NCBI RefSeq assembly: GCF_000250655.1
Contig: NC_016935.1
Span: 5,970,001-6,034,000, forward strand
Reading direction: 5' to 3'
From: Paenibacillus mucilaginosus 3016
GTDB taxonomy: Bacteria > Bacillota > Bacilli > Paenibacillales > NBRC-103111
DNA: 64,000 nt
This document shows positions 58,518 to 64,000 of this stretch, piece after piece. The translations under genes were made by a program, and so were the position numbers. A model generated the notes under the pieces. The model had not been told where the DNA came from and did not search any database. It worked only from the letters and a program-made list of their open reading frames with translations. Position 1 is the stretch's first letter. Every line of letters begins with the position of its first letter.

Positions 58518-60206
58518 TTAGAATTGGAAACCGGTGATGGCTACGACAGCCGGACGCGGCATGGTGTCGCCCGGACGGTGCGGCCACATGCTCGTCGGCT
58601 TCGCGAGATCCGTCGTGTTCTCACCCGGATGCTGCACGGCGAGGAACAGGGTCGTCTCATCCGGCGTGAACCAAGGGCCCGTCAGCTCGGCATCAAGCGG
58701 TGCGGAAGCGAACTGCATCGCCTGGCCCATGTTCGGTCCGGTCGTCGGGATGACGAACATGCCGTTGTTGCCGAAGGAGGTGAACACGCCTTTGTTCATG
58801 GAGCTCGAGGACATATCCGTTACGGTCCACAGGTTGCCTGCGCTGTCGAACGTCAGGTTGTCCGGTGCGCTGAAGCCGCTTTGGCGCCCGCCGGCCGCGA
58901 AGATCTCGAAGTCGAACTCAAGCGCGCCGAGGTCGCTGTCCTTCTCGAAGAAACGGGTGATATGGCCGTGAATGTTGCCGTGGTTGTCGTTGTTCGTATG
59001 GGCTACGAAGAACGTGTTGTCGAACGGGCAGATCTCGATATCCTCCGGACGGTCCGTCGGCGTAGCGCCGAGGATCAGGGCCGCCTCATGCGTATTCACC
59101 ACTACGTCCGCCTGCGTCTGGAATTTGGCGAGCAGATCTTCCTTCTTCGCTTTGATCAGGCTCGGCACCTTGAACTTCTCGTCGGCCAGCGCCTTCTGCA
59201 CCGCTTCGATCGTCAGGGCGATCCATTTGCCCTTCTTCATGTCCGCCGCATAGAGCGTGCCGTCGTACAGGAGGTTCGTATTGGCGCGGCCCATCTCTCG
59301 GATATACTTTTCCTTGGACACGAACTTGTACACGCACGCGTCCTTCTTGTCGTCACCCATGTAGACTACGACACGGCCGTCCTTGCTCAGGCCCATCGCC
59401 GTGTTCTCGTGGTTGAACCGGCCGAGGGAGGTGTGCTTGCGGATCTCGAAGGACGAATCGAATGGATCGACCTCGACCACCCAGCCGTAGTGCGTTGGGT
59501 TCAGCCCTGCCAATTCGGCTGTCTCCTCGAAGTTCTCCTCACAGGTCAGCAGCGTGTTCCACAGCGTCATCCCACCGGAGCAGTTCGCGAAAGTACCCTG
59601 CACCTGAACCGCACTGCCCACCGCATTGCTGCCGGCAGCTTGTCCGACCAGCTTCATCATGGTCAGGCCGGTTACGCGGCGGGCATACTTCGACTTCGTG
59701 TCCATTGCCCACTTGCCGTCTTCCCCGCGTTTCAGTTCAATGATCGAGCCGCCCTGATTGTACAGCGACTTCTTGATCTGCTCAGCCGTATATTTGCCGT
59801 CAGCGCCCGCAGGAGCCCCGTGTACGAACAGGTCGGAGGAATACTCGTGGTTCACCCACAGGAGACCGTGGTTGTTCGAGCCCTCGATCGGAAAGAACAC
59901 GGTGAAGTCGTTGTTAAAGCCGAAGGTATCGCCGGCTTCGTTGATTTTGTCGCCGTAAGCCGCGACCACATCATATGTAAATCCCTTGGGAAGCAGCAGC
60001 TGGTCTTCCTTGCTGTGTCCGATCGGCTCGAAGAAGCCGGATACCTTGTTGCTCTTGTAGCCGAACAAATGGGAAGCCGCGGCCGCGCTTGCTTTGCTCT
60101 CTGTAAGCGACCCCAGGCCTGCTGCTGCAGCCGCCAATGCGGCGGTACCCGACCCCAAATACGTAAGGAATGTTCTTCTGTTCATTTCCATGACTGAACG
60201 CACCAT
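58518..60206 (-). CDS. phoX: PhoX-family alkaline phosphatase with Tat signal
   Basis: 562 residues. The twin-arginine motif [12 protein letters not shown] is at residues 9-20, followed by an alanine-rich hydrophobic stretch, so it is a Tat substrate. The PhoX/DUF839 beta-propeller follows, with [57 protein letters not shown] and [18 protein letters not shown]. PhoX enzymes are calcium- and iron-dependent and release phosphate from esters. ATGs at 60206, 60191 and 60185 are possible starts; none has an ideal ribosome binding site. A Pho-box array lies upstream and tatA-tatC downstream. Confidence 0.93.
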   Translation of the reverse strand: MVRSVMEMNRRTFLTYLGSGTAALAAAAAGLGSLTESKASAAAASHLFGYKSNKVSGFFEPIGHSKEDQLLLPKGFTYDVVAAYGDKINEAGDTFGFNNDFTVFFPIEGSNNHGLLWVNHEYSSDLFVHGAPAGADGKYTAEQIKKSLYNQGGSIIELKRGEDGKWAMDTKSKYARRVTGLTMMKLVGQAAGSNAVGSAVQVQGTFANCSGGMTLWNTLLTCEENFEETAELAGLNPTHYGWVVEVDPFDSSFEIRKHTSLGRFNHENTAMGLSKDGRVVVYMGDDKKDACVYKFVSKEKYIREMGRANTNLLYDGTLYAADMKKGKWIALTIEAVQKALADEKFKVPSLIKAKKEDLLAKFQTQADVVVNTHEAALILGATPTDRPEDIEICPFDNTFFVAHTNNDNHGNIHGHITRFFEKDSDLGALEFDFEIFAAGGRQSGFSAPDNLTFDSAGNLWTVTDMSSSSMNKGVFTSFGNNGMFVIPTTGPNMGQAMQFASAPLDAELTGPWFTPDETTLFLAVQHPGENTTDLAKPTSMWPHRPGDTMPRPAVVAITGFQF

Positions 60207-60244
60207 CCGATCTTCGTTTTTAAATTGAACGAATCAACAAGTCC

Positions 60245-60298
60245 ATCATACCCAGGGAATGTAAAGGTAGAATTAAGGGCATGTGGAGTTTTTGTAAA
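60245..60298 (-). promoter_or_regulatory. PhoP-regulated promoter with four Pho-box hexamers
   Basis: On the minus strand TTTACA, TCCACA, TTAATT and TTTACA lie at 60293-60298, 60282-60287, 60271-60276 and 60260-60265, exactly 11 bp apart. They fit the B. subtilis Pho-box consensus TT(A/C/T)ACA with five-base spacers, though the second and third copies are degenerate. A -10 box TATGAT (60245-60250) follows nine bases later with no good -35, the usual design of a PhoP-activated promoter. The expected start site is about 30 bases before the phoX start codon. Confidence 0.85.
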
Positions 60299-60347
60299 AT
60301 GGTGTAGTAAAATAAGCAGTCCCTGCGACTAAATACCCATATATTTC

Positions 60348-61223
60348 CTATTCCTTCATTTTCTCAAACTGGGCGTCATAGAGACGGAACATCGTCTTGT
60401 AGCCGGATTCGTCCACCTTGATGCCGACATCCAGCCGTCCCGTGATCTTCAGCGGACCCTGGGTATACCGCAGCTTCACATCCTCCGGCACGAACACGAT
60501 CATGATCCGGTTCCAGTAGGTTTCATCCCCATTGTCGAACGGACACTCGGCTCCCGGCTCGGGGATGAGCAGGAACCAGTGGTTCTCCATCGAGAGCACC
60601 TCGCCCATATACCCTTTGATCTCGACGGTCTTCCCGCTGAGATCCCAGAATTTGTTCGACGGCGTCGTCTGCTTGTCGTTGTCGAAGAATTCGTCCCAGC
60701 CGATGACCGGCGGGCCCGAAGTTTTGGCCGGCGCGGGGGCTGCGGCGGGCGCTGCCCCGGCAGGTGCCGGAGCGGCCTTGCCGGCAGCCGGGGACGCGGC
60801 GGGCGGCGGCGTGAGCTCGCCGGCGGCCGGCGCCGGTGCGGCGGCTTGGCCGGCAGGCGCGGCAGGCTCGCCCTTGGCCGCTGCCGGCGGCGGCTCCCCG
60901 GCAGCGGCAGCAGCTGCGGCAGGCGCGGCGGCGGGCGCGGCCGGTGCCGGCGCTGTCGCAGCCGCGGCAGACGGCGCTTCTGCCGCCGGTGCAGGCTCAG
61001 CTGCAGCGGGCACGGACTCGCCGGCAGCCGGGGCCGGCACGGTTGGCGCGGCGGTTGGCGCGGCGGTTAGCGCCTGCGTTGGAGCCTGCGCCGGCGCTGC
61101 CGGCTTCGCCGCATCGGCGAACGAGCCGCCGGCTTCCGCCGCCCCGCCGGACGGCGAGACTTTGCCGCACGCGGTCAGCAGCAGGCAGCCGCAGAGCATC
61201 GCATAGGTAAGCTTTTTCATCAT
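60348..61223 (-). CDS. Lipoprotein with Ala/Pro-rich linker and DUF3299-like domain
   Basis: 291 residues. The signal peptide ends in a lipobox (CLLLTACGK). Residues 25 to about 170 are almost only Ala, Pro, Gly and Glu, a long flexible spacer. The C-terminal 120 residues look like DUF3299: FWDLSGKTVEIKGYM, WFLLIPEPGAECPFDNGDE and QGPLKITGRLDVG, with one cysteine. The gene follows the ABC permease by 16 bases and ends 50 bases before the phoX promoter. In other bacteria DUF3299 proteins accompany MacB-like transporters; a metal-related role is inferred. Confidence 0.8.
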   Translation of the reverse strand: MMKKLTYAMLCGCLLLTACGKVSPSGGAAEAGGSFADAAKPAAPAQAPTQALTAAPTAAPTVPAPAAGESVPAAAEPAPAAEAPSAAAATAPAPAAPAAAPAAAAAAAGEPPPAAAKGEPAAPAGQAAAPAPAAGELTPPPAASPAAGKAAPAPAGAAPAAAPAPAKTSGPPVIGWDEFFDNDKQTTPSNKFWDLSGKTVEIKGYMGEVLSMENHWFLLIPEPGAECPFDNGDETYWNRIMIVFVPEDVKLRYTQGPLKITGRLDVGIKVDESGYKTMFRLYDAQFEKMKE

Positions 61224-61239
61224 GAGTCTCTCCTCTCTC

Positions 61240-62586
61240 TTAAGACCGGAACAGCTGCAGCGGGTCCGCCCGGTATACCCGGAAGGCCGGCCCCATCGAC
61301 GCGGCGGCCCCTACCAGCAGTGTGCCTGCAGCGAGCAGTCCCTCGCCTTCCGCCACGGTCAGCGCGTTGACGTGAATGCCGGAGAACTCAAACATCGCCG
61401 TGGCGCCTAAGTAGCTGCCCAGATGCCCGATGGCCAGGCCCGCTGCCAGACCGATCGCCGTGATCAGCAGCCCTTCCCCCAGCAGCGTGAACCAGATGAA
61501 CGAAGCCGGCTTGCCGATCAGCCGCAGCAGCCCCGCATCCTTGCTCCGCTCTCCCGCTGCGGCCACCAGCGACAGCAGAATCGAGATCGCCGCCAGCAGC
61601 ACGCAGAGCACCGAAACCACGTTCAGCATGGCCGTACCCTGGTCGACGAGATTGACGACATCAGCCACGGCCTTGCTCGTATAGACAGCCTGCACGTTGT
61701 CCAGCTTGTCGTAAGCGAGCTTCAGCGCCTGTGCGCCGCCGATCGACTTCGGCTTGACGAGCACCGCGGTCACCTCCCGGTGCTGCTGCGCCTCCGCCCC
61801 GTGAACCTTCCATGCATAATCGACGGTGGTGAATACGGCCCGGTCATCCGCGGTGTTCAGCATGGGAAGAATGCCGACCACCTTGTACTCGAACGAGTCA
61901 TGGGCATCGCCCGGCTCTCCATGCCCTGCCGCTTCATGTTCTTCCTCTTCCTTTCCGGCCTCGTGACCCGCTTCCGCCGGTTCCTCATGCCCCTCTTCCC
62001 CATGATCTTCCGCCTCATGATCTTCCGCTACATGATCTTCCACTTCATGATGTTCCACTTCATGATGTTCCACTTCACCGGCCCCATGGGATTCCACCAG
62101 GCCATGGCCGCCCTTGAAGGTGCCGCCGACATGAACGCCAAGCTCACGGGCCGCATGCGCGCCCAGGACCACCTCGCCGGAGGCCGCATAGAGCCTTCCT
62201 TCCGCGAGCCTGCGGTCCCCGTACCGCTCGGGGAAATACGCCGGTTCGATCCCGACGATCGGATAGCCGTTGTAGTTGTCCCCTGTCGTCATCGCGTAGG
62301 CGGCGGCCGTCTGCGGGTCCTTGGCAAGCCCCTCGAATATCTCATACGGAATGTTGCCGGTCGGCACATCCACGTGATAGAACGTGTTCAGCACGAGCTG
62401 GGTCTCGCTTCCGTCGGCTCCAACGACCAGCTCGAACGGGCCGTAGCCCTTAGCCGCCCCTTCCTCGATGCCCGCTTTGACCAGAATCAGAAAGACGAGC
62501 AGCCCCACGGTCAGGGCCACGGACAGTGCCGTCAGCAGGGACAGTCCCTTCCGGTGCCATAGATTGCGCCACAAGAGCGTCATCAC
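61240..62586 (-). CDS. FtsX/MacB-type ABC transporter permease with histidine-rich loop
   Basis: 448 residues. A first helix (GLSLLTALSVALTVGLLVFLI) is followed by a large extracellular domain and three C-terminal helices (VVSVLCVLLAAISILLSLVA and two others), the normal MacB topology. Residues 161-230 are an insert with 14 histidines and many glutamates in HE/HH-containing five-residue repeats. This should bind zinc or a similar metal outside the membrane. The ATG overlaps the ATPase stop (ATGA). The DUF3299-like lipoprotein follows. Function is probably metal handling or metal-triggered transport. Confidence 0.85.
   Translation of the reverse strand: MMTLLWRNLWHRKGLSLLTALSVALTVGLLVFLILVKAGIEEGAAKGYGPFELVVGADGSETQLVLNTFYHVDVPTGNIPYEIFEGLAKDPQTAAAYAMTTGDNYNGYPIVGIEPAYFPERYGDRRLAEGRLYAASGEVVLGAHAARELGVHVGGTFKGGHGLVESHGAGEVEHHEVEHHEVEDHVAEDHEAEDHGEEGHEEPAEAGHEAGKEEEEHEAAGHGEPGDAHDSFEYKVVGILPMLNTADDRAVFTTVDYAWKVHGAEAQQHREVTAVLVKPKSIGGAQALKLAYDKLDNVQAVYTSKAVADVVNLVDQGTAMLNVVSVLCVLLAAISILLSLVAAAGERSKDAGLLRLIGKPASFIWFTLLGEGLLITAIGLAAGLAIGHLGSYLGATAMFEFSGIHVNALTVAEGEGLLAAGTLLVGAAASMGPAFRVYRADPLQLFRS
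61986..62078. repeat. 15-bp tandem repeat encoding the His/Glu-rich loop
   Basis: About six degenerate copies of a 15-bp unit with the plus-strand core CATGATCTTCC encode the repeating pattern H-E-x-E-D of the permease loop. Since 15 is a multiple of three, copy changes keep the frame and would lengthen or shorten the metal-binding loop. Confidence 0.8.
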
Positions 62587-63321
62587 AGCGCAACCCCCTC
62601 CTTCTCTCCGGCGGCCGCCGCTTCCTGCGCAGGCCGGACGAGCGCATTGATCTCGCCGATATGCACCGTCCTGGAGAACGTCCGGGCGAGATGCAGATCA
62701 TGCGTGACCGTAATCAGCGTGCTGCCCTCCCGGGCACAAAGACCCAGCAGCAGCGCCATCAGGGCTCCCGCCGTCTCGTAATCGAGCGACCCTGTCGGCT
62801 CGTCGGCCAGAAGGAGCGGCGGCCGGTTGATCAGTGCCCGGACGATCGCCACACGCTGCTGCTGCCCCCCTCGAGAGCTGTGCCGGCCGGTGATCCATAC
62901 GGTCCGCCATGCCGACTGCCTCCATCCACTCCCGGATGCGCGTCCGCTTCTCCCGCTTCGGCATGGCGGAGGGCAGCACCAGCTCGACATTCTGCTGGGC
63001 GGTCAGCGAAGGAATGAGATGAAAGTCCTGAAAAATATAGCCCACCTTCTCCGCCCGGAACTTGTCCCTCGCCCCTTCGGGCAGACCGGTGAGCTCCAGC
63101 CCGTCGACCTGGATCGTGCCGCCGTCCGGCTTCTGGATTCCGCTCAGCAGGTGAAGCAGGGAGCTCTTCCCGCTGCCGCTCGGACCTATGATCGCCAGGC
63201 GTTCCCCGCGCTTCACCTCCCAGGCCGGGATCTTCAGGATCGGAAGCGGCCGGCCGTTCACGGCGAACGCTTGGGTGACATGCTCCATTCGGATCATGAC
63301 ACCGGTATGGATCGGATTCAT
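62583..63321 (-). pseudogene. ABC transporter ATP-binding protein, frameshifted at the signature motif
   Basis: The first part has MEHVTQAFAVNGRPLPIL, Walker A in GPSGSGKSSLLHLLSG and the Q-loop FQDFHLIPSLTAQQN. The second part has QQQRVAIVRALINRPP, Walker B in LLLADEPTGSLD and VTHDLH. They lie in different frames, joined within a run of six G (62865-62870 as C on the plus strand) exactly where LSGGQ should be read. A one-base change would restore about 245 residues, the usual MacB-type length. It may be a sequence error, a phase-variable switch or a pseudogene. It overlaps the permease start. Confidence 0.85.
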
Positions 63322-63354
63322 AAGGAAGTCAACCGCCTTTCATGATGATCATCT

Positions 63355-63389
63355 TGGAAAACAGCAACAGGAGAACCGCAGTTCTCCTG
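63355..63389 (-). terminator. Terminator after the alkaline phosphatase gene
   Basis: CAGGAGAAC (63368-63376) pairs with GTTCTCCTG (63381-63389) around a four-base loop and is followed by a T-rich tract (TTGCTGTTTT) on the minus strand. It separates the phosphatase from the ABC operon. Confidence 0.85.
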
Positions 63390-63415
63390 TCCTGTTCGCC
63401 CATTGCTGAAGCGTC

Positions 63416-64000
63416 TTATTTCAGAACCAGCCGCTCGGACAGCGAGTCCCAAGTCATGCTTGTGCCGGTAAGGCTGTTGAACGCTTCAAGCGGAAGGTAC
63501 AGCGAACCGTTGTCCACGTTGGCGGCATAGGCGGCGTCCTGCCCGTTCAGCTGCACCTTGTTCGTCTCGACGCTGACGGTCATGCTCTGGCTTCCCTTCG
63601 TCAGCTTCACGCTGCGGGAGGCTTCATCCCAGACCACGGCCGCGCCAAGCTTCTCGCCCAGCGCCTTCGCCGGATACAGCACCGTACCTTCGCGGGTGAT
63701 TTTGAACTTCGGATACAGGTACTTCGCCTGCAGCTCCGCTGCCGCTGCCGCCAGGTCCACGCCGATCACCGAAGCGCTCGCCTTGGCAATCTGCGTGTTG
63801 TCGATCTGGCCCTTCACCTGGTCGGCAATCGGACCGTATGCCCATACCCCTACGTCTACCGCGGAGTGGCCGTGACCGGACCAGCCGACGAGGAGGCGCT
63901 TCGCGATCACGTTGTTGTACGCGCCTTCCTGCTTGTAGGAAGAGCCGTCCCCTTTGAGGATGAACTGGGCTTCTTCGTCCGTCAGGTCGGTAATCCACGT
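63416..64000 (-). CDS. Alkaline phosphatase C-terminus with copper-amine-oxidase-N-type stalk domain, partial
   Basis: 195 codons remain; the 5' end lies beyond base 64000. The first part has GWSGHGHSAVDVGVWAYGP and GQIDNTQIAKA, the final histidine-containing segment of PhoA-type alkaline phosphatase. The last 120 residues are a beta-rich stalk domain (KFKITREGTVLYPAKALGEK, GSLYLPLEAFNSLTG) like the copper amine oxidase N-terminal repeats common in Paenibacillus surface proteins, used for cell-wall attachment. It probably releases phosphate at the cell surface. The proximity of phoX suggests shared Pho control, but the promoter is outside the window. Confidence 0.85.
   Translation of the reverse strand, partial: TWITDLTDEEAQFILKGDGSSYKQEGAYNNVIAKRLLVGWSGHGHSAVDVGVWAYGPIADQVKGQIDNTQIAKASASVIGVDLAAAAAELQAKYLYPKFKITREGTVLYPAKALGEKLGAAVVWDEASRSVKLTKGSQSMTVSVETNKVQLNGQDAAYAANVDNGSLYLPLEAFNSLTGTSMTWDSLSERLVLK

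Noticed and set aside
60532-61206. Ala/Gly-rich open frame antisense to the DUF3299-like lipoprotein gene
   Set aside because: It is the reverse reading of the Ala/Pro-rich linker; low complexity explains it.
63344-63353. Zur box upstream of the ABC ATPase (palindrome GATGATCATC)
   Set aside because: It does not match the Bacillus Zur consensus and is only a 10-bp palindrome; kept only as a place to check.

Overview
The window is high-GC DNA from a spore-former-type Firmicute, most likely Paenibacillus or a close relative (inference). The evidence is strong Shine-Dalgarno sites with many GTG/TTG starts, a dpp/ykf operon laid out as in Bacillus subtilis, a DUF4023 protein, YesM/YesN/LplA-type sugar systems and a cohesin/dockerin protein. 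Almost everything is on the minus strand, so operons read from high to low coordinates. No rRNA, tRNA, IS element, integrase or CRISPR array was recognised.

Region 1 (1-10.7 kb) has a partial zinc alcohol dehydrogenase, a 3-methyladenine DNA glycosylase and a rhomboid protease. Then comes dppA-B-C-D-E-ykfA-(ykfB)-ykfC, an operon for uptake and dismantling of cell-wall peptides. The epimerase gene ykfB survives only as about 90 codons, although its ATGA coupling to ykfC is intact. A 23-bp tandem repeat that duplicates the dppE stop codon follows dppE.

Region 2 (10.7-41.5 kb) is a rhamnogalacturonan (pectin) utilisation locus. It has an extracellular cohesin/dockerin/FN3 protein, a secreted PL11 lyase, a YetA/PL26-like protein, an LplABC importer, a membrane AraC-type regulator, two GH105 hydrolases (one with a large extra N-terminal region), a rhamnogalacturonan acetylesterase, a YesOPQ importer and the YesMN two-component system. 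The binding protein yesO is separated from yesPQ by about 2.9 kb. That gap holds two opposite-strand genes, a set of 24-bp inverted repeats with 51-bp spacing, and a roughly 770-bp array of a degenerate 38-bp tandem repeat. The array is the least explained DNA in the window.

Region 3 (41.6-57.2 kb) is mostly housekeeping and small genes: HAD, Nudix, GNAT, Cu/Zn superoxide dismutase-like lipoprotein, several small proteins, a frameshifted FAD monooxygenase, YihY, DUF421, DUF2809, a repeat protein, an acyltransferase, a DksA-type zinc-finger protein, an amino-acid dehydrogenase, a methyltransferase and an ArAE-type exporter. The exporter again has a tandem repeat running across its stop codon.

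Region 4 (57.2-64 kb) is a phosphate/metal region. phoX-tatA-tatC reads from a promoter with four PhoP-box-like hexamers at exact 11-bp spacing, resembling the B. subtilis phoD-tatAd-tatCd arrangement. Upstream are a MacB/FtsX-type ABC transporter with a histidine-rich loop, a DUF3299-like lipoprotein and a partial alkaline phosphatase. The ABC ATPase is frameshifted in a G6 run exactly at its signature motif.
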